In this document: piece by piece, positions 47,101 to 58,400 of the stretch
Layout of the letters: each line of letters opens with the position of its first letter
Numbering within the stretch: the stretch's first letter is position 1
NCBI RefSeq assembly: GCF_029962835.1
Contig: NC_080588.1
Coordinates: forward strand, 48,839,001-48,903,000
Reading direction: 5' to 3'
Length of the DNA: 64,000 nt
Source: Magnolia sinica
Taxonomy: Eukaryota > Streptophyta > Magnoliopsida > Magnoliales > Magnoliaceae
Made by a program: the position numbers and the translations under genes
The notes under the pieces: model-generated
Database searches by the model: none
Told to the model about the DNA's origin: nothing
What the model saw: only the letters and a program-made list of their open reading frames with translations

Positions 47101-47459
47101 ACAATTTTGGGTAGTCCTCTGAATTACTAAGATAATCGTCAAACAGAAAAATCTGCCTTTAGAAGAATTGGCGCCATTGGCTCTACCACTTTTCTTTTTT
47201 TTTTTTCTTCTATTGGAGAGAAAATGCAACAGCTGTAAAGAGCCTAAAGACAACAAAAGGGACGGATTCTGATTTTCCGATTTTCCACCCCCCATTAAAA
47301 TCCCTCTCTCTCTCTCTCAAAAGCTAAACTGTTCAGATTGTGGGTCCCACTGTAGATAGGTCATAGTCCCAAAATCAGATCGACTGACCAATTTCAACTA
47401 CCGATTCACGGATACTTGTTTCGAACCGTTGGCTATTTTTTATTATCTCAGTTATCTTA
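44114..47459. other. Gene-free stretch, possible old retroelement debris
   Basis: No gene was recognised. The part 44280-44900 reads like LTR or untranslated retroelement sequence ('ggacaatttcatggccaaga', a short gagttt repeat at 44680-44705), but I cannot pair ends. 45335-45450 has short inverted phrases around 'ctcacgatattattgtgag'. 46500-47340 contains 'gtgggcccc' fragments and a (CT)n run at 47302-47318. Confidence 0.4.
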
Positions 47460-47740
47460 ATAGTATATCGCCTTCACATGGCCCATCATCTCAGGATCAA
47501 CAAGTCTCTACTGATTCAAATTCAAAAGAAGAAATCAAAGGATGAGATTTGATTAGTTGTAATAGAGGCCCACCTTATTGGGTCTGATTGTATTTTTATA
47601 AAAAATGGTGATCTTAAAATACGGAAGTTTTCATGGTATCAGAGCTAAGATCTAATCTGAGCCACTGATCAAATCTCATTCTTTAATCTCTTCTTTTGAA
47701 TTTCATGAGAGGATGGGCCATGTGGGGGGAGATATACTAT
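47460..47740. repeat. Inverted repeat with a central iMet PBS-like motif
   Basis: The left arm (47460-47575: atagtatatcgccttcacat, then ggcccatc...) and right arm (47650-47740: ...gatgggccatgtg, ggggagatatactat) are inverted copies of about 90-115 bp at roughly 80% identity. The loop of about 80 bp contains TGGTATCAGAGC (47634-47645), identical to the primer site used by many plant LTR elements. It is preceded by 'ttca', as at an LTR end. It may be a fold-back element or an LTR-derived relic. No protein is encoded. Confidence 0.7.
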
Positions 47741-48450
47741 TTCGTCTATTCAAAAATATAATAAAATTAGTACAATCAGCATCATCTATCTAACATGTGA
47801 ATCACCATTTGGACGGTTAATTTGAGTTGATTGCATACCCTTGCACAGTTTTTTGTGCCTGTGTATCTACCACCCTGCAGTGTCAGAGTGTCAAACTTTT
47901 TCCACTTATAAAACTTTGACCCGAGGGCATGCGTGGTATACTCCGGTTTGCATTTTTCTTCCATGTGGGGTCCATTGTAATACGATCGAGACCGTTGGTC
48001 TGTTAGACACCAACTAGAGTGGCCCACCCAAAAAAAACCCACAAAATAGAGGTATGTAATTACCGATCTGGAACCTTTCTGTATTTCTCTTCTTGACCGT
48101 CTATTCAACGGCCACAAATACAACGGATATCATTCTCCTATCAAGGAAGACATTTGGGTCATGGTCCATCCACAGTGGTATCCTACTGAAGAGTGGTCTG
48201 GATCATTAAACCCGAGTATACAATGGATATCCTCGGATTGAGAACATCTCTCTCTCTCTCTCTAATGGGTGCATGCATGCAGGGTCTGTGCCAACTGCTT
48301 TCATATCTGTCACTGCGGATGCTGGCCCACCTGCATGCATGTGGCACGACACCAATATAAACGGAGGGCTCGTATTAAATTCAACTGCGCTCCTCCTATT
48401 TTTATCATATTACATATTATACAGGTACATATATGGGTTGGCGGGGTCCT

Positions 48451-48558
48451 TACTCTTGCTCAGGTAGTAAACTCCTGGGAGTTTTAACTCCCGGTAAAGG
48501 GTTCGAGTACCCATAGGTGGTGAAACTCCACTGGAGTGAGTGTGTGCGCGTTTTTTTT
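48451..48558 (+). mobile_element. SINE-like element
   Basis: An A-box-like 'gctcaggtagtaaactcctg' is followed by a B box, gggttcgagtacc (48499-48511), then ccataggtggtgaaa, a GT-rich part and a T run. It is related to the element at 27816-27973. No target duplication was established. The T run leads directly into the next MITE. Confidence 0.65.
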
Positions 48559-48569
48559 ATATATATATA

Positions 48570-49099
48570 TACTATGCGCTCGACCTCACCAGTCCCTCCC
48601 ATGAGGTCGAGCTGTGTGGGCCCCACCGTGATGCTTTTCGAACATCTAACCCATCAGTCAGATGCACCATTCCATCGTGGGCCTAGGTGTCAGAAATCAA
48701 GTCAACCGTGACTTGTTGGGCCACACCACATACAGAAGTGGGGAGGGGCTGTGCACCATTAAAACATTCATAATCAGTTTTTTGGGCCCAACGAGATGTG
48801 ATTTTCAAATCCAGCCCATACATTATGTGTGTCTCACTTGCATGAGGGATCAGACCAAGTTTCAGCAGCATTCAATACTCAGGTAGGCCCCACCAAGTGC
48901 TTTTATATGTTTTAACGGTGTCTTCACATGATTTTAGATGGTATGGCCTACCTGAGTTCCATATACAGCTAATTTTTTGGATATCCCATAATTTAGAGGG
49001 GACCCATCAAATTCACGGTGTTGATGGTCGACACGCATCACGGTGGGGCCCACACAGCTCGACCTCACGGTTGCTTATAGTGAGGTCGAGCGCACAGTA
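48570..49099. mobile_element. MITE with doubled, hairpin-forming ends
   Basis: The ends are TACTATGCGCTCGACCTCA and the inverse of TGAGGTCGAGCGCACAGTA. Each end also has an inner inverted copy (TGAGGTCGAGCTGTGTGGGC on the left), so each terminus can itself fold into a hairpin. The terminal inverted repeat runs about 60 bp, to 'gtgggccccaccgtgatg'. The interior is non-coding. No clear target duplication is visible, since the left flank is a (TA)n run. Confidence 0.8.
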
Positions 49100-49741
49100 C
49101 CTTTTCCCCAGATCGCAGCGTACATCATTCAAAGGGGAATGACATCAGTCCTTACAAGTTGTAGTTGTGGGGGACCATGGGCTCGACAATCAGTCTGTTA
49201 TAATCAGCAGGTGGGCCACAAGTGTACAAAACGAATGAACGGTTGAGAGAAAATGACCGGTGGTCCAAATTTCTCATCTGTAACCCTATTTATAATCTGA
49301 TCAGGTTTTCAGATATGTCATCCATACAGTGAGGATAACATGATAAGCGGCTCCAATTTCCCACATCTATGAGCCACGTGGGAGAGGGCACGTGTGCCTC
49401 ATTTCTTCCATGTCCCCAGGTAGCTGGAACCAAGGGCCTTGATGCAATCTAGACATGAGGCCCACTATCATCTGGACAATGTTGTGGGCCCCTGATGATC
49501 GTATCATCAATCTGAGCGGTCCTGTACGTCTGTCGTTTTACATGTGCATGTTTAATTTACAAAAGGGTCTTATAGTTGTGATGGGATTTATAGATATGTT
49601 AATTTTAATTTTTATTTTTTATTATTATTATTATTATTATTATATTTAAATACATGATTTGGATTAAATTAGTTTTTTCTTTTCTTCGAGAAATGTAAGT
49701 ATTACATGTAAAGCATGGTAATGTGTATGTATAATATATAG
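49100..49741. other. Gene-free spacer
   Basis: No gene or element was recognised. An (att)n microsatellite lies at about 49616-49643. Confidence 0.5.
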
Positions 49742-50267
49742 GGACGCAGATTGGGTACTGCCCTCGCAGGTCCCAAGCTCGGAACAGGCAGGGCTCTGAG
49801 GGGGCCACCCTGATTTATGGTTTATATCCACACCGTCCATCCATTTTTCCACAACATTTTAGAATACGAGGCCAAAAATGAGACAGATCCAAGGCCAAGA
49901 TGGACCACACTACAGGGAAGCAGCAGTGATAATGATACCCACTGTTGAAACCTTCCTAAGGCCTACCGTGATGTTTATTTGTCATCCAATCTGTTCATAA
50001 CGTCAAATAGAGCTGGATGAATGGAAACCACGAATATCACCATTGATCAACACTTTTGAGGCTCCCAAGAAGCTTTTAATGGTGCGTGTTAAATACCCAC
50101 CGTATCGTCCACTTGAGTCTTGGGTCTACCTCATTTTTTCGACATACATCTAAAATAATATCACAGAATGGATGGACGGTGTGGATTAAACCCATACATC
50201 ATGGTGGCCCTTCAAAGCCGATCCAATTTCGAGCTCGGGGACAGGCAATAGTACCCAATCCCCATCC
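49742..50267. mobile_element. Mutator-like MITE
   Basis: The left end GGACGCAGATTGGGTAC and the inverse of the right end (GGATGGGGATTGGGTAC) match at 14 of 17 bases. They belong to the same type as the element at 18588-19125. The inner halves mirror each other ('ccaccctgatttatg...accgtccatcc' and 'ggatggacggtgtgg...catcatggtggccc'). A 9-bp target duplication is not convincing (aatatatag against tatacatac, 6 of 9). It is non-coding. Confidence 0.75.
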
Positions 50268-50282
50268 TATACATACCCTATA

Positions 50283-50885
50283 TGTTGGGCAGCACGCCAA
50301 CAACGCTAGTGAACCGAGATTCAATCTCCGGTCTCACCCACAAACGATAAATAGAAAGAAATATAATCTACAAGTAGAATCAAAATATTCCAAACAAACC
50401 ACAAGACAACATATATGTGGATAAACCCCAACAAGGGTAAAAAACCACAGGTGCAAACTTCCACTATGAAGAAAAATGAGATTACAAACAATATACTAAC
50501 CTCTTCTCTTGGATGTATAGAAAAAATCATTTGCCCACACTTTAGAATAACTCTCATACACTCATCTTAACCCTAGAATAGCCCTAGGGACCCATATTTA
50601 TAATTTAGGCAACTTCCTTTACGCACCTCTGCGAAACCGCATCAAATTTCCGCAGTCTGTGCAAAACTCGCAAAATGAATTTGGGTAATCTCAACTGGTT
50701 GAGCAAGCTGCTCGATTGGTCGAGTGGACCCTCGACTGGTTGAGCATGGGTCTCGACCAGTCGAACACCTCGAAACCAAAAAACTGCTGCTCACTAGACT
50801 TTGAGTCGAGCCAGCTCTCGACTGGTCGAGTGGGCCACTCGACCAGTCGAGTGGCCCTGTCCAGATGTGGCTCCACATCTCAACA
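50283..50885 (-). repeat. 3' LTR of the copia element
   Basis: 603 bp. A minus-strand TATA-type TTATAAATATGG lies near 50592-50605. The right third (50693-50860) is filled with copies of a 14-bp near-palindrome of the form CTCGACTGGTCGAG. Confidence 0.94.
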
Positions 50886-50896
50886 ATCTCTCACTT
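50886..50896 (-). other. Polypurine tract of the copia element
   Basis: The minus strand reads AAGTGAGAGAT immediately before the 3' LTR TGTTGAGA, the typical plant copia arrangement. Confidence 0.85.
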
Positions 50897-50968
50897 AGAG
50901 ACACATCACCATAAACATTCGTCTTTTACATCCGGAGTGCACCACCTCCTCGTCTTCAAGCCTGAAGA

Positions 50969-51770
50969 CTAATCAAAGCTGAACAGAGCTTTTAGCTTCT
51001 CCCATGTGACCGCATTGGTCAGCATATCTGCAAGATTCTCACTTGTATTAAGCTTCTCCAGAGCAATCGATCCATCTTTCAATAATGAACGTATGAAGTG
51101 ATATCTGATGTCAATATGCTTGATTCTTAAATGAAAGGTTGAATTCTTAGCCAAGTGTATTGTACTCTGACTGTCACTGCACAGCTTGCAATCTGCTTAC
51201 TTCTTACTCAACTCTTCCATGAAACCTTTCATCTACATCATATCCTTGCACGCTTATGTAATTGCAACATATTCTGCTTCCATTTACTGATAGATACTAT
51301 CTTCTATAACTGAGCGATCCAACTAATTGCAGCACTACCCAGAGTAAAGACATAACCTGTAGTGCTTCTTCTGCTGTTGACATCTCCTGCCAAATCTGAA
51401 TCTACGTAGCCTTGTAGCTTGATATCCGATCCACCATAGCATAGCTCTATATCCACAGTACCTACCAGGTATCTGAGGATCCACTTCACAGCTTTCCAAT
51501 GTTCCTTCCTGGGGTTGTTCATGAACCTGCTAACAACTCCCACTGCTTGAGCAATGTCTGGCCTCATGCTCACCATAGCATACATGAGACTCCCAATAGC
51601 TGATGCATATGGGACTTTAGCCATGTAGTCCCGTTCCTCCTGCATTTTTGTACCTTGCTCTTAAAAAGCTTGAAGTGGTTGACTAATGGAGTGCTAACCG
51701 ACTTGGCACCTCCCATATTAAATCGATCAAGTACCTTGGCTATGTACTCTGCCTGTGACAAAACTAGTTA
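50969..51770 (-). pseudogene. Copia RNase H region (broken)
   Basis: 51304-51645 encodes YASAIGSLMYAMVSMRPDIA, then LCYGGSDIKLQGYVDSDLAG and STTGYVFTLG. 50969-51154 encodes the C-terminal part (IKHIDIRYHFIRSLL, then SENLADMLT). 51570-51761 overlaps in another frame (SQAEYIAKVLDRFNM), so a frameshift lies near 51640. Stops near 51180-51300 interrupt the catalytic part. Confidence 0.9.
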
Positions 51771-51844
51771 TTGTTTTCTCTGTCACGCTTTATCCTCATG
51801 CCTAGGATTTGTTTTGTAGCTCTTAAATCTTTCATGGCAAATTC

Positions 51845-52514
51845 TTAAGACAGTTGTCTTTTGAGATCTGAGATGTCCTTCATGGTTGATCCGGTCACAA
51901 GCATACCATCAACGTAAAGAAGAAGGATAATATATGACGTATTAAATTTCTTCAAATAGTAATAGTGGTCAGTATGACATCTCCTATAACTGTTTCCCGA
52001 CATGAAACTGTCGAACTCTTGTACCACTTCCTCGGGGCCTGTTTTATGCCATATACACTCTTCTTTAGTCTGCATACCTTATTTTCATTTTTTGGTGCCA
52101 CGTATCCTGTCAGCTGATGCATATATATCTCTTCTTCAAGGTCCCTATGAAGGTTGTCTTAACATTTAGCTACTCTAGATGTAAGTCCTCTGTAGCCACT
52201 ATACTCAAGACCATGCAAATCGTAAACATTTTCACTACTGGTGAAAATATTTTAGTGAAATCAATACCTGCCTTTTGTTGAAACCCTTTCACAACCAATC
52301 TAGCCTTGTACCGTTTCGAACCATCATACTCCTCCTTCAGTTTGTAAACCCACTTGTTATGAAGATCTTTTTTACCCTTAGATAGAGTGACTAGCTCCCA
52401 TATACGATTAGACTCAAGAGAGTCTATCTCATCATCCATGGCCTGCTCCCACTTAACTCGTGTATCTGAGTGTAATGCCTCTTCAAAACACTCTGGTTCA
52501 CCATTATCGGTCAA
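51845..52514 (-). pseudogene. Copia reverse transcriptase (broken)
   Basis: 52170-52514 encodes the RT start: WEQAMDDEIDSLESNRIWEL, WVYKLKEEYDG, RYKARLVVKGFQQKAGIDF. 51845-52075 encodes the catalytic part in another frame, with YVDGMLVTGS where the family has YVDDMLV. Loss of the second catalytic Asp would by itself abolish activity. Confidence 0.92.
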
Positions 52515-52628
52515 TAGTAGATAATGTAAGGAGGGTGAGTATCAGACCGTGGGTCTCCTTTTCCGATTAAACCTCTTCACAACCGGTGTCTGCGGCTCTG
52601 CCTCATAATGCTCCTGTGCATGATCATC

Positions 52629-53620
52629 CTATGACACTGTAACACTTGTGTCCGGTAACTTTTCCAACTCTACGAATTTTTTCTTATCGGCCTTATTTTG
52701 CCGCACACTGTCCTTATGCATCACTTTTTCATTAAAGACTACGTCTTTGCTTCTGATGAATTTTTCATTTTCTGTATCCCAAAAACGATAGCCAAAATCA
52801 TGCTGCCCGTAGCTATAACGTGCACCTATTGGATTTTGCATCCAACTTGTTGCTATGCTCTGCATCAATGTGAACGTATGAAGTGCAACCAAACACTCTG
52901 AGATATGCAAGGTTCACTTCTTTCTTAGTCCACATTTCTTTTGGTAGCCCACCATCCAATGGTGCTGAGGGACTTCTATTGATGAGATATGCGACAATAT
53001 TCACAGTATCAGCCCAAAATGTCTTCGCAACCCTACATATAGCCTCATACTCCTGGCGCACTCAAAGATGGTCCTGTTAATGCTCTCAGCCACACCGTAC
53101 TGTTGTGGTATCCCTGGAATCGTTTTTTGACGTTTGATTCCATTTGCTGCACAATACTCCTTAAACCTTTTATCACAGTACTCTCCTCCATTATCTAATC
53201 TGAGACATTTTACTGTTTTACCAGTCTCGTTTTCTACCATTACTTTCCATTTCTTAAATACATCAAATACATCAGATTTATGCTTTAAGAAATAGACCCA
53301 CAGTTTTCTACTAGTATCATCAGTAAAAGAAACAAAATAACGTGAGCCACCAAGAGATGATACCTATGCCGGTCCTCATACATCAGTGTGTACAAGCTCC
53401 AACAGATGTGTCTTTGGAGCGTGTCCTGTTTACTTGAAACTTACTCTCTTCTGCTTACCATATATGTAGTCCTCGCAGAATTTCAAGTCGATAGACTTTA
53501 GCCCTGGTAGCTTCTCCTTTAACAATAGCACTTTTATCCATTTTTCACTCATATGTCCCAACCTCTGATGTCATAACTGCCCATTCACTCCAGTTGATGC
53601 GACTATGAGTGAACTATATA
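52629..53620 (-). pseudogene. Copia integrase (broken)
   Basis: 53001-53240 carries the core with CLRLDNGGEYCDKRFKEYC and, after a few residues, GIPQQYGVAESINRTI. 52813-53061 continues in another frame (FWADTVNIVAYLINRSPSAP, WTKKEVNLAYLRVFGC). 52629-52910 contains the downstream part (YGQHDFGYRFWDTENEKFI). The integrase zinc-binding start lies in the 53240-53620 part, with stops. Frames change at least twice. Confidence 0.9.
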
Positions 53621-53690
53621 ATATTGAAGTCATGTATAAGGTACCTTCCTTCTTGCCTCGAGATATCACCAAAGCACCTTTTGTGATCTT

Positions 53691-54026
53691 TCAGGAATCA
53701 CTAGTAAATGTCCTCACATATCCGATATCAATCAGTTGTCCCACTAAGATCAAGTTCTGTTTCAAACTCGGTACATGTCTGACATCCTTCAATTTCAAGA
53801 CTGTTCCATCTTTCTGACTTAGATGAACGTCTTCCTTTTCAACAATACTGCGCAGCTCATCATCACCCAGGTAGACTCTCCCAAAGTCACCTGACATATA
53901 ATTATGCAGAACTTTCTTACACGAAGTGGCATGAAATAAAGCACCCGAGTCTATAACCCAAGACTCATTCATCGCATCAAGAGACAAGATCAACGCCTCT
54001 GTATCACTCTCCTCAGATAGATTCAC
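53691..54026 (-). pseudogene. Copia protease region
   Basis: WVIDSGALFHATSCKKVL contains the aspartic protease D-S-G-A motif with the family-typical residues around it. VRHVPSLKQNLILVGQL follows, the usual end of this domain. This segment is open by itself, but upstream and downstream connections are lost. Confidence 0.9.
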
Positions 54027-54059
54027 TGAATCCTTCCCGCCTTGAGAGCTTCTTTCTTA

Positions 54060-54818
54060 TTTCTTAAGCGCCCTGCAATCACATTTCATGTGCTCTTTCT
54101 TCCCACAATGCCCATACTAGTCTTTGTCTTTCGGTCCCTTGAACTTCTTCCTCGACTTAGAACGTTCGTGTTTGTTGCCTAATTTATTCAGCGATCTTCT
54201 TATTCCTTCAACATTTAGATCATTCCCTAAATCCCTTGAAACTTCTGATGCATTTCTTCTAGATTCTTCGCTAAGAATTAGACCGGCTACATCATCAAAT
54301 TTCATATTTGTCGACCCTGAAGAATTGCTCACAGCAATCACCAAACCATCCCAACTGTCTGACAAACTGGACAAGATCAATAACGCCCTGATCTTGTCCT
54401 CAAAAACAATGCCAACGGATTCCAATTGGCTCGTGACTGTATTGAACTCGTTTATATGTTCAGTCATGCTCCCACCATCTGACATTTTCATGTTGAATAG
54501 CTGTTTCATAAGATGAACCTTGTTGGACACTGAGGGTTTTTCATATATCGTATCTAGGGCTTCCATTAATTCTTTTGTAGTTTTCACCTTGGATATATTG
54601 AAAGTGACGCTCTTAGACAAAGAGAGTCGGATTGTTCCTAAATCCTTTCGATCCAATAAAAACCATTCATCATTTGTCATCTTTTCTGGTTTCTTCTCTT
54701 TTCCTTCTAGACGAATATAAAGGTTTTTCTGATACAGACAATCCTCTATCTACATCTTCTAGAAGGCAAAGTTTGAACCATCAAACTTCTCAATTTTAGT
54801 CTTCCCTTCTTCCGTCAT
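54060..54818 (-). pseudogene. Copia gag (with early stops)
   Basis: The ATG at 54818 starts MTEEGKTKIEKFDGSNFAF, the usual copia gag beginning. Two in-frame TAG stops follow within the next few codons, where the family has Trp and Gln, so G-to-A change is likely. The rest (54117-54680) is open, with VTFNISKVKTTKELMEALDT, LFNMKMSDGGSMTEHINEF and LILSEESRR. A degraded zinc knuckle (HCGKKEHMKCDC) lies at about 54085-54115. Confidence 0.92.
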
Positions 54819-54843
54819 CGCTCTCAATAGAACTAAACCAATA

Positions 54844-54855
54844 GCTTTGATACCA
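54844..54855 (-). other. Primer binding site of the copia element
   Basis: The minus strand reads TGGTATCAAAGC two bases inside the 5' LTR. The standard initiator-tRNA-Met site is TGGTATCAGAGC, so one base has changed. Confidence 0.88.
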
Positions 54856-54857
54856 GT

Positions 54858-55459
54858 TGTTGCGTAGCACGCCAACAACGCTAGTGAACCGAGATCCAAT
54901 CTCTGGTCTCACCCACAAATGATAAATAGAAATAAATATAATCTAGAAGTATAATCAAAACATTCCAAACAAACCACAAGATAACATATACGTGAAAAAA
55001 TCCCAACAAGGGTAAAAAACCACGGGTACAAACTTCCACTATGAAGAAAAATGAGATTACAAGCAATATACTAACCTCTTCCCTTAGATGTATAGAAAAA
55101 CCATTTGCCCACACTTTAGAATAACTCCCATACACTCATCTTAACCTTATAATAGCCCCAGGGACACCTATTTATAGTTTAGGCAACTTCCCTTTTGCAC
55201 CTCTGCGAAACCGCCTCAAATTTCCGCAGTCCGTGCAAAACCCGCAAAACGAATTTGCGTAACCTCGATTGGTCGAGCGGACCCTCGACTGGTTGAGCAT
55301 GGGTCTCAACTAGTCGAGCACCTCAGAACCAAAAAAACTGCTACTCGCTAGACTTTGAGTCGAGCCAGCCCTCAACTGGTTGAGTGGGCCACTGACCGGT
55401 CGAGCAAGGCACTCGACTGGTCAAGTGGTCCTGTCCAGATGTGGCTCCACATCTCAACA
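54858..55459 (-). repeat. 5' LTR of the copia element
   Basis: 602 bp, partner of 50283-50885. The minus-strand promoter TATAAATAGG lies near 55167-55180. The near-palindrome cluster at 55265-55430 differs from the other LTR in copy number. Confidence 0.94.
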
Positions 55460-55464
55460 CTATA

Positions 55465-58400
55465 TACGCGTACATGTTTACTAGCTTAAGAATTTGGTGT
55501 TTTCTGTTTATTTTTCCTGTATTCCCTCTATATTTCCATTAAAATCCCAGAGCAAGCTTCTAACATTGACCATAGCATGCTAAAAGCACTTTCATGGACA
55601 CACCTCACTTCTCTCAAACATGAACCCCTTGGACAGTAGCTGGTATGTCTCTTTTGGCTATTTTAGAGTTGGTTAATATGCTCTTATAGCTAAACATGTA
55701 GAGAATGGAATACATGGTTACAACAATGGTTTTAAATTCATATATTTAAAAGAGAGAAAATGATGGAGTCTCTTTGATTTGTCTCCTCAAATTGAGTGAT
55801 CCATTATCAGCTATCAAGTTAGACATAAGCTGATGAAAACATGGGGTACTCAGGTTCTTCTTGAATAAATCAACCTTTGGATCTTTAGACAATATAAATA
55901 GGACACTAACAGCCCTTCTTACAACTTTTTCCATGAACAAAATAGTAATCGATTTTCATATGTTTGGTACAAGCGTGAAAAATAAGGGTGGTAGAGAGAG
56001 GTAATATCCGGAAACAGTTACTTGTTTTAGCAAACACAGTGAAATGATATTTGGACAAACAAATCTCAGAAACCACTTGTGAAAGCCTGTCATCGAGGCA
56101 ACTAGCCTAATTAAAATAAAGGAATGAATGTAAAGGAGTTTAGAATCTCAGCCATTGATTATGGTGACCATGGGTCCTAAATTAGACATGTGATATGTCT
56201 TAGATAGATTTAGTGTTGCTCTCATTCATTGAGTTTGTTAAGGAGCGATTCCTTTGATAGTCCTTGGAAATTTAAGATTGGACATGGTGGTCATTGACCT
56301 GGGAGAGTCATGGTTAATTGATCTCAATACCTTATTAGACCATGACTATCACAAGTATGTGGGGACACTCCTTGTGGACATCAGTTCATGAGATGTACGG
56401 TTATCTCGTGCAAGAGGATTGAATTATGTCAGGATGGACAGTCTCCACCATTGAGAGCTGATTTGGTGTTGGTTTATGCTTTGTCCTTTTCCTTACTTGC
56501 ACAAGTGTTTGAGTGTGCCATGAACAAAGGATTCAAGTTCAGACCTTTGGTCACTCACATTGGTGGATCAAGATTAAGTCAATATTTTGGGGCCCATTAA
56601 CTTGGACTATATTTATGAGATTAAGACTTGATGATGTATGGAAGATAATTTGATCCTTACACCGAGGGACATGTAAGGGTCACAATCTTGATTAATTAGC
56701 TTGGGCTCTTCCTACGAGTCTCATACAGGGAGCTATAAAGTGGTTGTAGCTAGGTACTTCCACCAAGATTTGTTGATTCTTTCATGGGCCAATAAAGGAT
56801 CCATTAGTTTGCCTAAGAACGTGTTTGTGACTTTGATTTGGATAGATCAGAAACTTATTAAGTGGTTTTTCAACTAGGCTCAACACTCTAAATATTTTAA
56901 TCAAAATTTTAAAGTCTTTTAACCATTAAAACTGTTTTGAATGCACTCGATAACCTAATGACCTAGATTTGATGGTCCATTTTTTATTGGCATGGAATAT
57001 GATCATTATTGGATACGTCAAGGTAGTAGAGAGATTAAATCATGAATATGTGCATATATGATGCAGATTGACGGGATTCATTTACAGTAAGTTATATGAA
57101 GTTCATAGGTTGGCGAGGCACCATACTAGGTGCACTCCTAAAGGCTAAAACCCTAGGCCATCCTTATTTATATGATCTTATCCCAGATGAGAGGTAAAGC
57201 TAGCCCTGGACGTCTCAACCCCATGGAACTTGTGAGTGTGAGAAAGTATATGAGAGAGTGGAGATCCACTCCATTATCTTCGATTATCCTCACATGTGGT
57301 TCACTTATGTGGATGAGATACATCTTTCTCGACACCTACTGGAGGATTAGACGTTGGGATATTTCGATTATCCGATACTTTGATAATCAGGGAGAGATTA
57401 CTTGGTTTAAGACATCGGCATCAACAAATTGGCATAATAGACATCTCTTTTGTACACATTACGTGAAGGTATGATCTCCACTATTTACACATTTTTATAT
57501 TGTAAAAATTTTATGTTATTAGAAACAAGGATTCTTAGGATGAGTCCCATGATAAAATTGTATTGTACTATATTCCACTCGGTTAATTTGTACACTAGGG
57601 ACCTAAAAGCATACACTTACGTGATGATACTAAGCTTGTGATGCTTGCTCAAGGCTATATATTTAACGTTTATAAAGGCCATTTTTAATAAATTTCTTAA
57701 GAGCATATTTAAATATATAGAAAAATAAATACAGTAACTGATGTTAATCGGGGGAAACACCATTTAAAAAAAGAAAACAATGAAATGAAAAGTTATTTTC
57801 CTTAGTTGTTTTTAGCAAGATTGTTTTTTTTTTTTTTGAAAATTTCAACCCATTTTCAAATTTATTTTTTTGAAAACAAAAGAATTTTCATGAAAATTAT
57901 ACTAAAAAATGAAAGTGACACGTATGCATTGAACATGAATTGTGCAAATGCATCACATTTTCACATTGGCACACATGGGCTATTTTAAGATAGATGGTGG
58001 CATATGGTATACATATTTCATGTTGGCATTTGTGGCACATGAAGACACATTTAATACAATAGTACCATAGGGTTCATCGGAACATGCAAGGTGCCTGAAA
58101 ATAAGAATGGCATAAGTTGTTCATGTAGCATATTGACACATGGAACACTCGAAGATGGGCAGCGGGCCATGTCCCTTGTAATGGCACATTGGCACGTCTG
58201 TGGTGCCTTAAGATAGATGGTGGTAGTTATGGGGCAGTGGCATGTGTGGGGCATTTGAAGATATATACTTACAGATGTAATGCACTTGAAGATCACCAGC
58301 TGCCGGTGTATAATAGCTGGGTAGGTCACCTAACTGTCTTTGGGTCGGGGCTTAACTATTAGCTTGGCCACCATTGGGCTTGGGCCTCACATACACAGCC

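Larger units (their letters stand above)
50283..55459 (-). mobile_element. Full-length, inactive Ty1/copia retrotransposon
   Basis: The 5.18-kb element has LTRs at 50283-50885 (3') and 54858-55459 (5'), each starting TGTTGAGATG and ending ...CAACA in element orientation. It is flanked by a perfect 5-bp target duplication, CTATA (50278-50282 and 55460-55464). The minus strand shows gag, protease, integrase, RT, RNase H: the copia order. Several frame changes and stops make it non-autonomous. LTR identity is above 90% by eye, closer than that of the gypsy pair. Confidence 0.95.

Noticed and set aside
47062-47295. Short minus-strand frame with Ser/Lys-rich start near CT repeats
   Set aside because: No homology is recognised and the sequence is driven by (CT)n and T-run composition.
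56200-57480. Stretch that reads like a decayed gene or LTR with several short plus-strand frames
   Set aside because: No domain, no splice pattern and no paired terminal repeats were found.
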